Shown piece after piece: positions 45,449-54,656 of a stretch of 64,000 nucleotides of DNA. Below the pieces are notes generated by a model. The model did no database searches, was not told the DNA's origin, and saw nothing but the letters and a program-made list of their open reading frames with translations. The stretch's first letter is position 1. The number at the start of each line of letters is the position of its first letter. The stretch lies in NCBI GenBank assembly GCA_910586995.1, contig CAJUKZ010000001.1, positions 62,001 through 126,000 of the forward strand, read 5' to 3'. The DNA is from an uncultured Muribaculaceae bacterium. Its GTDB lineage: Bacteria > Bacteroidota > Bacteroidia > Bacteroidales > Muribaculaceae. The translations under genes were made by a program, and so were the position numbers.

Positions 45449-46807
45449 TTGACTACAGAAAAAGAATATACGCAAGGCAACCTGTCCGAGCTATCATCAT
45501 TACCGGTAGGACGCCTGCTCTGGCAGTACTCCCTGCCGGCCGTCATCGGTATGCTCGTGATGTCGCTCTACAACGTTGTCGACCGCATATTCATAGGCCA
45601 GGGAGTAGGGCCTGACGCAATCACCGGCCTGACCCTCACATTCCCGGTGATGAATATCACTGCCGCCCTCGGCGTACTGATAGGAGCAGGAGCGTCAGCC
45701 AGAATATCCATTCTGCTCGGAGCCAAGGACCTGCGTGGAGCTCACCTCGTATTGGGCAACGCGCTGAGTCTGCTGTTACTGATAATGGCCACGTACCTGC
45801 CGCTGTTTGCAATCTTCCTCGACGACATACTCACAGCATTCGGAGCAGACAACGAATCGTTGCCCTACGCATACTGCTACATGATATGGGTATTGCCGGG
45901 GATTGCCCTCACCAACATCACTTTCACATTCAACAACCTCATGCGCGCCTCCGGCTATCCGCGCAAGGCCATGATAACGATGATCATCGGAGCAGTTCTC
46001 AACGTAGCCCTCGATCCTCTGTTCATATTCACGTTCGATATGGGCATCAAGGGAGCGGCGATCGCCACAGACATATCAATGCTTGTATCATCCGTATTTG
46101 TGATGAGCCATTTCTTCGACCGGAGAAGCAACGTGCGTTTCCGACGCGGGATATACAGACTACGTGCACATGTCATCGGCAAAATGCTCTACATAGGAGC
46201 AGCCCCTTCGCTGGTCAATGCCGCCTCATGCGCCATAAACGTGATCATAAACATCTCCCTCGCACGCTACGGAGGCAATCTGGCCATAGCTGCCGCAGGC
46301 ATATTTACAACATATACATCGCTCATATGCATGACTATCGTAGGCATATGCCAGGGCATGCAACCTATTGTCGGATATAACTTCGGCGCAGGCAACTACC
46401 ACAGGCTCAGAAAGGCTTTCTGGCTCACCACACTTGTAGCAAGCATACTCACCGCAGCCGGAGCAGCCGGAGGCATGCTTGTAGCAGAGAAGATAGCCCG
46501 CGCATTCACCACAGACAGCCATCTGATAGAGGTAACAGCCTCAGCCCTGCCATTGGCGATGCTCGTGTTCCTGCCTGTCGGCTTCCAGATCGTATCCACT
46601 AATTTTTTCATGGCAATCGGAAGCGCCGGGAAATCAATATTTCTCAGCCTGATACGTCAGGTAATATTTCTGATACCTCTACTACTCGTGCTTCCGCTCA
46701 GCCTCGGACTGAAAGGTATATGGCTGTCTTTCCCTGCATCTGACCTGCTCGCTACTCTGGTCACTGCCTGCATGATACTCACCCAACTAAGAAAATACAG
46801 GAATTAA
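45449..46807 (+). CDS. MATE-family multidrug/Na+ antiporter
   Basis: An inner-membrane exporter of 452 residues with twelve predicted helices and the MATE hallmarks VGRLLWQYSLPAVIGMLVMSLYNVVDRIFIGQ, FTFNNLMRASGYPRKAM and VGICQGMQPIVGYNFGAG. The start I use is TTG at 45449, since no ATG occurs in frame until the middle of the first helix (Met at IGMLVM). The protein N-terminus (TTEKEYTQGNLSELSSLPVGRLL) is typical, which supports the TTG. Substrate unknown. Confidence 0.9.
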   Translation: MTTEKEYTQGNLSELSSLPVGRLLWQYSLPAVIGMLVMSLYNVVDRIFIGQGVGPDAITGLTLTFPVMNITAALGVLIGAGASARISILLGAKDLRGAHLVLGNALSLLLLIMATYLPLFAIFLDDILTAFGADNESLPYAYCYMIWVLPGIALTNITFTFNNLMRASGYPRKAMITMIIGAVLNVALDPLFIFTFDMGIKGAAIATDISMLVSSVFVMSHFFDRRSNVRFRRGIYRLRAHVIGKMLYIGAAPSLVNAASCAINVIINISLARYGGNLAIAAAGIFTTYTSLICMTIVGICQGMQPIVGYNFGAGNYHRLRKAFWLTTLVASILTAAGAAGGMLVAEKIARAFTTDSHLIEVTASALPLAMLVFLPVGFQIVSTNFFMAIGSAGKSIFLSLIRQVIFLIPLLLVLPLSLGLKGIWLSFPASDLLATLVTACMILTQLRKYRN

Positions 46808-47123
46808 TCGCCCTGAATCGACAGACTATGCCGGTCTTCGGATCTGTTTTTACAAATTCATTGCGATAATTTTACAAAAATATTACATATTTTCCACCCT
46901 TGATCAAACATTCCGTTTTGCTCAGATGTTACTAAGATGAGCTTCAATAAAAACAACAGACATAATTCAACATTATTTGAGAGAGGGGATAATAAAAACA
47001 TCCGGGGCGCTGGAATCATAAAAGCGGCGTCCCGGATGAAAATGTGATAAAGATTATTGGTGAATCTTATAACGGGATATTTGGCATGAAACGCCGGATA
47101 GCCCGTTTATTATGTCTTGGTTG
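46808..47123. other. Intergenic stretch with hairpins serving the tRNA
   Basis: About 300 bp without a gene between the MATE exporter and the tRNA. Apart from the two hairpins near the tRNA 3' side (46999-47038, and aacggg/cccgtt at 47071-47107) it is AT-rich and I see no reading frame, repeat or integrase trace. Confidence 0.5.
46999..47038 (-). terminator. Terminator downstream of tRNA-Ala
   Basis: catccggg pairs with cccggatg, and a gap-separated CGC/GCG pair extends the stem. Read on the minus strand it is followed by TGTTTTTATT, fitting an intrinsic terminator for the tRNA transcript. Confidence 0.65.
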
Positions 47124-47197
47124 TGGAGTATAGCGGACTCGAACCGCTCACCTCGACACTGCCAGTGTCGCGCTCTAGCCAGATGAGCTAATACCCC
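47124..47197 (-). tRNA. tRNA-Ala (anticodon GGC)
   Basis: Minus strand, 74 nt: acceptor GGGGTAT pairs with ATACTCC, D arm AGCTCATCTGGCTAGAGC, anticodon arm CGACA-CTGGCAG-TGTCG with anticodon GGC, and T arm around GGTTCGAGTCC. The G3-U70 pair, the alanine identity element, is present. The 3' CCA is not encoded (discriminator A followed by CAA). Confidence 0.95.
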
Positions 47198-47214
47198 TTT
47201 CGGTTTTTACGTTG

Positions 47215-47245
47215 CAAAGATAGGTCTTTTTCATTATCCCGGCAA
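47215..47245 (-). promoter_or_regulatory. Promoter for tRNA-Ala
   Basis: Minus-strand TTG (47245-47243), a 20-base spacer and TATCTTTG (47222-47215), 17 bp before the tRNA. Confidence 0.75.
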
Positions 47246-47337
47246 CTTTACCGATGCAATTTATATTGATTTATCAATGCAGCGCCGGCTTTTTAAGCAT
47301 TATTAACCCGAACGTGCATTAAAAAGCACACATCCTG

Positions 47338-47368
47338 TTGGTCACAGGTGTTTTTTGATGTAACTTTG
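47338..47368 (+). promoter_or_regulatory. Promoter for NamZ-like gene
   Basis: TTG (47338-47340), a 20-base spacer and TAACTTTG (47361-47368); the ATG is at 47410. Confidence 0.75.
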
Positions 47369-47409
47369 ACCTAATCATAAATCTGCATATAAAATTAATT
47401 TATAACGGC

Positions 47410-48642
47410 ATGAATATACGTCTGATAGTCGCTCTGCTCGCTGTAGCAGCCTCAGGACTTGTCTCCTGCTCGGCCCGCACATCCGATGCATCAGAAGCTT
47501 CAGTGTGTTGCGGAACTCCCGCTTGCGGCAAAGGAGACACGATAACAGTAGGCGCCGCACGCACCGATCTGTATGCCCCTATGCTTAAAGGAAAGCGCGT
47601 GGCTCTGCTTAGCAACCATACCGGCCTTGTAGGCAACCGCCACACTCTCGATGTTATGCTTGACGCAGGCATAGACGTCACAACCATATTCTCGCCCGAA
47701 CATGGATTCAGAGGCAATGCCGACGCCGGCGAGCATGTAGGCTCTGGCGTGGATGCCCAAACCGGTATTCCCATAGCCTCGCTCTATGATGGCAAGTCGC
47801 GCAAACCATCCAAGTCTACAATGGACAAATTTGACGTCATTGTGGTCGATATTCAGGATGTAGGACTACGATATTATACATATTATATCACGATGCTCCG
47901 GCTGATGAATGCCGCTGCCGAACATGGCAAGGGATTCATAGTCCTTGACCGTCCTAATCCCAACGGTATGACCGTAGACGGCCCTATTCTGGACATGACA
48001 CTCAAGTCCGGTGTCGGAGCACTTCCTATACCTGTGGTGCATGGCATGACTCTTGGCGAACTGGCCCTGATGATCAACGGAGAAGGATGGCTCGACGGTG
48101 GCCGACACCTCGACTCACTCGAGGTTGTTCCGGTCGACGGTTATACACACAATACCCGATATGAACTGCCCGTAGCCCCCTCGCCCAACCTGCGAAGCAT
48201 GCGCGCAATATATCTATACCCGTCGACATGCTATTTCGAGGCCACAGATGTGAGTCTCGGACGTGGCACAGACATGCCGTTTGAAGTATACGGACATCCC
48301 CGCATGACCAATCGCAGCTTCTCATTCACCCCACGCAGCATGCCGGGAGCCAAGAATCCTCCGCAGATGGGAAAAGAATGTCATGGCGTGGACCTGCAAT
48401 CCTGCAATATCGACTCCGTAATATCCCGTGGCGTGGACTTGAGTTACCTTATCGATGCCTACCGCGATCTTGGCGGAGGCGACAGCTTCTTTACTTCCTT
48501 CTTTGAAAAACTTATCGGCAACCGCAAAATCCGCCGGATGATAATCGAAGGCAAAAGCGCCGACGAAATACGCGCGACTTGGGCCGAAGATGTAGAAAAC
48601 TTCCGTAAACAGCGCCGACCGTACCTAATTTATCCCGAATAA
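47410..48642 (+). CDS. DUF1343/NamZ-type exo-beta-N-acetylmuramidase lipoprotein
   Basis: Family members such as NamZ of Bacillus subtilis and Tannerella forsythia release N-acetylmuramic acid from the end of peptidoglycan fragments. The 410-residue protein has lipobox LVSC (Cys20), then GKRVALLSNHTGLVGNRHTLDVM, FSPEHGFRG, DVIVVDIQDVGLRYYTYY (family core), LDRPNPNG, GMTLGELALMINGEGW and the C-terminal IRATWAEDVENFRKQRRPYLIY. All are conserved features of DUF1343. A lipoprotein location suits cell-wall recovery in the periplasm. It is 2 bp from a sodium symporter that could import the product. Confidence 0.92.
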   Translation: MNIRLIVALLAVAASGLVSCSARTSDASEASVCCGTPACGKGDTITVGAARTDLYAPMLKGKRVALLSNHTGLVGNRHTLDVMLDAGIDVTTIFSPEHGFRGNADAGEHVGSGVDAQTGIPIASLYDGKSRKPSKSTMDKFDVIVVDIQDVGLRYYTYYITMLRLMNAAAEHGKGFIVLDRPNPNGMTVDGPILDMTLKSGVGALPIPVVHGMTLGELALMINGEGWLDGGRHLDSLEVVPVDGYTHNTRYELPVAPSPNLRSMRAIYLYPSTCYFEATDVSLGRGTDMPFEVYGHPRMTNRSFSFTPRSMPGAKNPPQMGKECHGVDLQSCNIDSVISRGVDLSYLIDAYRDLGGGDSFFTSFFEKLIGNRKIRRMIIEGKSADEIRATWAEDVENFRKQRRPYLIYPE

Positions 48643-48644
48643 CA

Positions 48645-50138
48645 ATGTCTCTACCAGCAATAGTAATAATAACGATAGCCGGTTATTTCGCCGTTCTTAT
48701 GCTCATGTCCTACTTTGCATCCCGGGGCAAAGCAGACAATTCCACATTCTTCACCGGCGGACGCAACTCCCATTGGGCACTCGTATCATTCGCCATGATC
48801 GGCGCTTCAATATCAGGAGTCACATTCATATCTGTACCCGGAATGGTGGTCAACAACGGCTATGCCTACCTTCAGATGGTCCTCGGATTCATCGTGGGCT
48901 ACGCGGCCATAGCTTTCATACTCGTGCCGCTTTTCTACCGGCGCAACCTCATATCCATCTACGGCTATCTTGAAGAACGTTTCGGACGCGGCACTTACCG
49001 CACCGGTGCGTGGTTCTTCTTCCTGTCCAAGATGCTCGGTGCGGCCGTCCGGTTCTTCGTAGTCTGCGCTGTGCTGCAGCTTCTGGTATTCAGTCCGCTC
49101 GGCATACCGTTCACATTCAACGTAATAGTGACTATAGCCCTGATATGGCTATACACCATGCGCGGAGGAGTAAAGACACTGATATGGACAGACGCAATCA
49201 AAAGCTTTTGTCTGATAATGTCCGTGATCCTGTGCATATGGTTCGTGGCACAAAACTTGGGAATGTCCGCCAAAGGTATGGTTACGGCAATCGGCGAGCA
49301 CCATACATCGAAAATGTTCTTTTTCGACGATGTGCGCAGCGCATCATATTTCTGGAAGCAATTTATCGCCGGCGTGTTCATGGCCATCGCGACCAACGGA
49401 CTCGATCAGGACATGATGCAGCGCAATCTGGCTTGCCGCGACCCGCGCCAGTGCCGCAAGAACATGCTTGTCTCGGCCGTAGTGCAATTCTTCGTGATCG
49501 CACTATTCCTGCTACTTGGCACTCTGATGGTGATATTCATGGAGCGCAAGGGCATAGCGATCCCACATAAGACCGACGAGATCTTCGGACTTGTCGCCAC
49601 CCACCCTTCGATGCCTATCGCCGTAGGTATACTGTTCGTCCTCGGACTCGTATCCGCCGCCTACTCCGCCGCAGGATCGGCACTGACTTCACTGACAACC
49701 TCATTCACCGTAGATATTCTCGATGCTCACCGCAAACACTCTGAAAACAAGCTCACCCACACGCGCAAACTTGTACACATAGCCATGTCGGCCATCATGG
49801 GTGCGGTAATCATCGGTTTCTATTACCTCAGCGATCAGGATGCGATAAGCGCTGTATATACACTCGCCTCATACACCTACGGCCCGATCCTCGGCCTGTT
49901 TGTATTCGGCCTGAGCAACCGTCGGCCGGTACGCGACCGTCTTGTCCCCGCCGTATGCCTCGCCGCTCCGTTCGTGGCATGGGGTGTGCAGTGGTGTCTG
50001 TCGCACATGTTCGGCTACCATACCGGATTCGAACTGCTTCTGATCAACGCCGCCGTCACCTGTCTGGGACTATACCTTCTGTCAATCAACCATAAGCCAT
50101 GTCAAAAGACCTCTTCAGCCGATACATCTGGCTTGTAG
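48645..50138 (+). CDS. Sodium:solute symporter (SSS family)
   Basis: An inner-membrane Na+-coupled importer of 497 residues and about 13 helices. Family features are YFASRGKADNSTFFTGGRNSHW, the unwound first helix region MIGASISGVTFISVPGMV, YGYLEERFGRGTYRTGAWFF and SAAYSAAGSALTSLTTSFTVDI (Na+ site Ser/Thr). It follows the NamZ-type gene by 2 bp, so the solute may be a sugar from cell-wall recycling such as N-acetylmuramic acid. That is inference. Its last 40 bp overlap the WYL regulator. Confidence 0.9.
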   Translation: MSLPAIVIITIAGYFAVLMLMSYFASRGKADNSTFFTGGRNSHWALVSFAMIGASISGVTFISVPGMVVNNGYAYLQMVLGFIVGYAAIAFILVPLFYRRNLISIYGYLEERFGRGTYRTGAWFFFLSKMLGAAVRFFVVCAVLQLLVFSPLGIPFTFNVIVTIALIWLYTMRGGVKTLIWTDAIKSFCLIMSVILCIWFVAQNLGMSAKGMVTAIGEHHTSKMFFFDDVRSASYFWKQFIAGVFMAIATNGLDQDMMQRNLACRDPRQCRKNMLVSAVVQFFVIALFLLLGTLMVIFMERKGIAIPHKTDEIFGLVATHPSMPIAVGILFVLGLVSAAYSAAGSALTSLTTSFTVDILDAHRKHSENKLTHTRKLVHIAMSAIMGAVIIGFYYLSDQDAISAVYTLASYTYGPILGLFVFGLSNRRPVRDRLVPAVCLAAPFVAWGVQWCLSHMFGYHTGFELLLINAAVTCLGLYLLSINHKPCQKTSSADTSGL

Positions 50139-50992
50139 ATACTATCCGGCGTCACGGCCGCATCACACGCAGCGAACTCAACCGACTCTGGATCCAGGCC
50201 CCTTTCTCCGGAGGCCGGCCATTGGCTCGCCGTTCATTCTTCAACTACCGCGAGGGCATACAGCAGGTATTCGATATAACCGTGATGTGTGACACTTCGA
50301 CATTCGAATACTACATAGAGGAGAATGACGAATACGACAGTTCTGTGACCAACTGGGTGCTCAACTCAACATCCATCTCCAATATGCTTACAGCCTCGCG
50401 CGATATATCAGGCCGGATATTCCTCGAGCAGATACCATCGGCAAGGCTGCACCTCGACAAAGTGGTGGAATCCTTACGCCGCAACGTGCGTATAAAGTTC
50501 GACTACAGCCCGTATTACAGGTCACAGACTACACACGGTATCGTTCTCGAGCCTTATTTCCTGAAGATATTCCGGCAACGGTGGTATATCACCGGACTGA
50601 ATGTGCGCGACGGGAAGATAAAGACATATGCACTCGACCGAATGGCCGCTGTGAACCTCACAACCGAAAACTTCAGCCTGCCCGCAGACTTCGATCCCGA
50701 ATCATTCTCCCGCGACGCTTTCGGCATAATATTCTCGCAGGGGGAGGTACACAACATTGTCATACGTGCCGACCTGCGCCAAGCCAAATACCTGCGCACA
50801 CTGCCACTTCACCATTCACAGCAGGAAATGCTTCACGATACATTCTCCGACTTCCACTACCGTATGCGCATCACGCCTGACTTCGTGCGCGAACTGCTTT
50901 CTTTCGGACCATCTGTCACCGTGATCTCTCCACCGGAACTAAAAGCAATGATAGTGGAGTCTCTGAAAGCTACCCTGACAAATTACGAATAA
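50099..50992 (+). CDS. WYL-domain transcriptional regulator
   Basis: A 297-residue regulator. It has an N-terminal helix-turn-helix (SRYIWLVDTIRRHGRITRSELNRLW), a linker, then a WYL ligand-sensing domain (about 125-215: VRIKFDYSPYYRSQTTHGIVLEPYFLKIFRQRWYITGLN) and a C-terminal WCX-like part. The start MSKDLFSRYIWLVDTIRRHG is the usual beginning of such proteins in this group, so the 40 bp overlap with the symporter gene appears real. It may regulate the NamZ-symporter genes or the operon that follows. Confidence 0.88.
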   Translation: MSKDLFSRYIWLVDTIRRHGRITRSELNRLWIQAPFSGGRPLARRSFFNYREGIQQVFDITVMCDTSTFEYYIEENDEYDSSVTNWVLNSTSISNMLTASRDISGRIFLEQIPSARLHLDKVVESLRRNVRIKFDYSPYYRSQTTHGIVLEPYFLKIFRQRWYITGLNVRDGKIKTYALDRMAAVNLTTENFSLPADFDPESFSRDAFGIIFSQGEVHNIVIRADLRQAKYLRTLPLHHSQQEMLHDTFSDFHYRMRITPDFVRELLSFGPSVTVISPPELKAMIVESLKATLTNYE

Positions 50993-51057
50993 ATGTAATA
51001 TGCTCTCATAGTTAACCTATTTTAACAAATGGGGGGGGTAATCTGCTGAGTTTTAGC

Positions 51058-51065
51058 TAAATTTG
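51058..51065 (+). promoter_or_regulatory. -7 box of the FtsK-like operon, behind a G8 tract
   Basis: TAAATTTG matches the -7 consensus. A run of eight G at 51031-51038 occupies the place where a -33 box would be expected, and no TTTG is found there. The ATG is at 51137. Confidence 0.5.
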
Positions 51066-51136
51066 CAGACATAACCTTCGGTCGAGCGGTCGAAAGTTAC
51101 CGACAAAACTCGCACACCGGACAATCCCCCTTACCA

Positions 51137-53725
51137 ATGCCTGAAACTGCCACTAATACCAGGACTCACGAGTTTTACAAATCTAACGAAATCTCCGAGT
51201 CAATATCAAATACCTGGAATTTCAATGATGAAAGCATACCTCTATCCGGGTCTATTTTTGATGACGGATTGTGCATAGGAACACTTCAGAGCCCAACAAA
51301 GCGTCTTCTTCCAGCAATAATACCCTTACAGAAGACAAAAGGCCTATGCTTTGTAGCCACATCCGAACAAGACCGGCATAACTGCCATGAAACACTTCAG
51401 AAACTGGCTATGAGAATCGGATTGTCGCTTCCCGCAGGACAATGCAGATTCACTCTGTATGACGGCACAGGAATGGGACGAAATTTGATGGCGTTAAGCG
51501 CGCTTAACAGTAAAATCAAAGGTGAAAACATACTGACAGAACCAGACGAACTCAAACGCGCCCTGCAAAAAATATGCAGTAATATTCCATATGTGATACA
51601 GCGTGTATTAGGGAAAAAATACATTGACAAAACGCTTGTAGAGTACAATAAAGACAACAAGGATATGGCTGTGCCATTCCACTTTGTCATCATCTCCGAC
51701 TTCCCTAACGGATTATCTGACGATATCTGCGAGATGATTGAAAAGATAGCCGCAAGTGGTCCGCAGGCAGGTATATTCACTTTGCTGAATATGGATGCCA
51801 CTACTGAATGGAAAAACAAAGGCGTATACAATCCGATGCGCCTGCTATCCACTACAACAAATATAACTATACTGCGTAGAAACAACGAAAATCCAAGAGG
51901 ATACATATCAAATATCGAAGGTGAAAAGATCTTGCAGTCCTTTAATCTAATCCTCGGCAGAAATTCCATTAAGACACGATTCAATGAAGCTGTCGACAAA
52001 ATAAACAAATCCGCCGCCACTGTATCTAATGCAACAGTAGATCTACTACATCGCATGACAGAAGATCTGTTCTGGCAATCAGATGCATCAGATGGTATAA
52101 AAGTACCGGTAGGAATGCAGAATGCAACAGAACTGCAATACTTCTCTCTCTCGGTAAACGACGGCGAATCTACCTGCCCATACCATTGTATGATAGGAGG
52201 TGTGCCGGGATCAGGCAAAACCGTACTGATTCATAACATTTTATGCCATACAGCCTGGATGTACTCACCAGAAGAAGTACAGTTCATCCTGCTCGACTAT
52301 AAGGAAGGTACTGAATTCAAAGCCTACGAGAATCTGCCACACGCAAGGGTTCTGTCCGTTCAGAGCGAGCGGGAATTCGGATGCTCTGTATTCGAGTTTA
52401 TAAATACAGAGATCGAACGGAGAGGAGAACTTTTCAAAAAGACCGGCGCGGTGAATATCCAGGAGTACAACCGCCGCTCGACCGACAAGATGCCGCGTCT
52501 GCTCGTTGTAATAGACGAATTCCAACGTCTATTGGATGGAGATACACGAACTGCAAATTTCGTGGCCGGGTGTCTGGATGACATAGGACGCCGTGGACGC
52601 AGCTTTGGAATCAACCTTATATTATCTACCCAAAGTTTAGGAGGAGTGGAACTCAGGCCTGCTACTCTCGGCAGCATAGGACTGAGAATCGCAATGCGCC
52701 TGAATACGCAGCACGACTGCGACAAGCTGCTCGGCAGCGGCAACTACATGCCATACACCGGTCTGACGCGTCCCGGACAGGCAGTATACAATACACTCGC
52801 CGGTCTGACAGAGGGCAACGTAAAATTCCAGACTGCTTTTGTAAGCTCTGAAAATCTACAGAAGCTCATTAATATCATCAAAGAAAAAGCCATCCGCCGA
52901 TATGGCGCAAATCTCGCCCCATACAAGCGTTTCCTATACAACGGCAGCGCAGAAGCTCACATATCGGACAACCCGGATTTGCAGAATTTCATGGTTGCGA
53001 ACGAGCGGTTATGTACTATTTTTGTAGGCGAACCGGTAGCCCTGAGCGAGAGTCACATATCATTCCGGCTACGCAGGCAAAACGAATCAAATGTGCTGAT
53101 TGTGGGATCTGATGAATCCTCAGCCATATCGCTTATCATACATTCTGCACAGCAGATACTGGATCAATCGACCGATGACGCTAAAATATGGATCTGCGAC
53201 AAGACAAATGTTGACTCTGACTGGTACGGAACATGTCAGGCAATGGCTGACAGACATAAAAATGTCTCCGTATATGAACAAGACTCTGCCATATCAAACA
53301 TTATAAAAGAAATAGCCGCAGAACTACAGATACGCAAAGACAACAACAAGCCGGGATCAAGGATTGTATTATACCTTAACGACATCTATAATATCCGTCC
53401 ACTGCGCAAGAGCGGATATGCACCCACAGAATCATCGCAGCAACTTCAGACCATCCTGCGCGACGGACCATCCTACGGAATACACTGCTTTGTATATTCC
53501 CCCTCGTATCATGGATTCACACAGATATTCGATCCACACCAGATGCTCAGTGAATTTGATATAAAAATCGAACTTCGCGGAGGCGAGGGATATAGGATCT
53601 TCAACTCGGCAAGCGATCCTGACCGAATGCGCCTGAGTCCGGCAACAGACTTCATTGCCAATATAAAAATACAAGGAAACTCAGCCATCAGCAAATTTAA
53701 GGTTTACCAAATAGGGCATTCATGA
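51137..53725 (+). CDS. FtsK/SpoIIIE-family ATPase, EssC-like three-lobed architecture, no membrane segment
   Basis: An 862-residue protein, probably the motor of a five-gene operon. The central lobe (about 330-560) is an intact FtsK/SpoIIIE domain: Walker A GVPGSGKT (Lys361), Walker B LLVVIDEFQRLL (Asp460, Glu461) and LILSTQSLGG. An N-terminal lobe (about 65-240, with FHFVIISDFP) and a C-terminal lobe (about 650-840, with NVLIVGSDESSA and IVLYLNDI) have the rhythm of ATPase domains without a P-loop Lys. Tandem ATPase lobes with some inactive are the layout of EssC/EccC of type VII secretion. Unlike those, no membrane helices are seen; the next gene supplies two. A DNA-translocase role without secretion is the main alternative. 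Confidence 0.8.
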   Translation: MPETATNTRTHEFYKSNEISESISNTWNFNDESIPLSGSIFDDGLCIGTLQSPTKRLLPAIIPLQKTKGLCFVATSEQDRHNCHETLQKLAMRIGLSLPAGQCRFTLYDGTGMGRNLMALSALNSKIKGENILTEPDELKRALQKICSNIPYVIQRVLGKKYIDKTLVEYNKDNKDMAVPFHFVIISDFPNGLSDDICEMIEKIAASGPQAGIFTLLNMDATTEWKNKGVYNPMRLLSTTTNITILRRNNENPRGYISNIEGEKILQSFNLILGRNSIKTRFNEAVDKINKSAATVSNATVDLLHRMTEDLFWQSDASDGIKVPVGMQNATELQYFSLSVNDGESTCPYHCMIGGVPGSGKTVLIHNILCHTAWMYSPEEVQFILLDYKEGTEFKAYENLPHARVLSVQSEREFGCSVFEFINTEIERRGELFKKTGAVNIQEYNRRSTDKMPRLLVVIDEFQRLLDGDTRTANFVAGCLDDIGRRGRSFGINLILSTQSLGGVELRPATLGSIGLRIAMRLNTQHDCDKLLGSGNYMPYTGLTRPGQAVYNTLAGLTEGNVKFQTAFVSSENLQKLINIIKEKAIRRYGANLAPYKRFLYNGSAEAHISDNPDLQNFMVANERLCTIFVGEPVALSESHISFRLRRQNESNVLIVGSDESSAISLIIHSAQQILDQSTDDAKIWICDKTNVDSDWYGTCQAMADRHKNVSVYEQDSAISNIIKEIAAELQIRKDNNKPGSRIVLYLNDIYNIRPLRKSGYAPTESSQQLQTILRDGPSYGIHCFVYSPSYHGFTQIFDPHQMLSEFDIKIELRGGEGYRIFNSASDPDRMRLSPATDFIANIKIQGNSAISKFKVYQIGHS

Positions 53726-54198
53726 AAACGTGCGACATAAACGAAATCATTGCGGCGGCAGGCATACAATTGCCGACACCCGATATCGAACTTATCAACA
53801 GGCATAAGGAGCAGGCGGCTGCCTTCGACATGCAAGTGAAGAAGATCGACAATGACAGCAACAACATACTTCATAATGAGACTCAGTCGTTGCATAACGA
53901 TATAGATAATCTTCGAAACGAACTTGACTCTCTCTCCAGAAGTCATGATATGGAATGCAATTATGTAGAACGCGAGATTGCAAAATACAATGCAGATATT
54001 TCCAATATAGAGTCCAGACTCAAAGACAACGCAGCAAAACTGCGGAAAACAAATCGTTCGATTAACAACTTCATTATCTGGCGAGTCATACAATGGATCG
54101 TGGTGATCTGCATCATCCCTTTTGCTCTCTACCTTGCATTCGCCATACTTTTTGGCTGGGTAGTAATTACTTTCGCGACATCCTCCAACAGACGATAA
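53722..54198 (+). CDS. Coiled-coil protein with two C-terminal membrane helices
   Basis: A 158-residue protein whose start overlaps the ATPase stop by ATGA. Residues about 30-110 form a strong coiled coil (heptads such as LHNDIDNLRNELDSLSR). Residues about 115-150 are two hydrophobic segments (FIIWRVIQWIVVICIIPFAL and LAFAILFGWVVITFA). It could anchor the soluble ATPase to the inner membrane. No family is recognised. Confidence 0.7.
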   Translation: MKTCDINEIIAAAGIQLPTPDIELINRHKEQAAAFDMQVKKIDNDSNNILHNETQSLHNDIDNLRNELDSLSRSHDMECNYVEREIAKYNADISNIESRLKDNAAKLRKTNRSINNFIIWRVIQWIVVICIIPFALYLAFAILFGWVVITFATSSNRR

Positions 54199-54650
54199 TG
54201 GCCCAGGACCTACAATTGCAATTGCACGCAGCCTGCGAATTATATTCATCGGCATATGAGCTTGCTTCATCGTTGCACGACAGCATGCAGGCTTACAAAT
54301 GCCGTATCGACAACCTTGTTGCGTCAGGCGTGGCAATCCAGATTGCAGACTCTTACAGCGAAAACATCTGCAACCGTAATATGAACACGCTGCGGCAGAT
54401 ATATGAATCCATAGAAAACAGGGAGTTGCCTTGGATAAGAAATATAATTTCTAAATTAAGCAACGCTATTGATCAGGGGCAGATTAGCACCAAAGCGGAG
54501 TCTTTCAGAAAAGCATCAGAAAAGGTGCAGCAACTGTCAGATAGGTTAGATAACCTATTACTCATGAAAGCAAAAAAAGACTCCGATGGACAACCCCAGA
54601 ATGAACGTCAGTATATAGCATATAATATATTAAACAACAGAACAAAATAG
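54198..54650 (+). CDS. WXG100-like helical protein 1 (150 aa)
   Basis: Begins MAQDLQLQLHAACELY at the ATG overlapping the previous stop (TAATG). The first 95 residues align end to end with the next protein: helix, turn LVASGVAIQIADSY, helix. A further helical tail of about 55 residues follows, rich in Lys and Gln. Size, two-helix shape, a small-residue turn near residue 43 and the ATPase neighbour recall ESX/WXG100 substrates, but the Trp of WxG is absent. Other readings: a coiled-coil structural subunit. Confidence 0.65.
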   Translation: MAQDLQLQLHAACELYSSAYELASSLHDSMQAYKCRIDNLVASGVAIQIADSYSENICNRNMNTLRQIYESIENRELPWIRNIISKLSNAIDQGQISTKAESFRKASEKVQQLSDRLDNLLLMKAKKDSDGQPQNERQYIAYNILNNRTK

Positions 54651-54656
54651 GAAATT

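Noticed and set aside
47124..47197. tRNA-Ala as an integration site
   Set aside because: No integrase, no direct repeat of the tRNA 3' end and no change in gene content around it.
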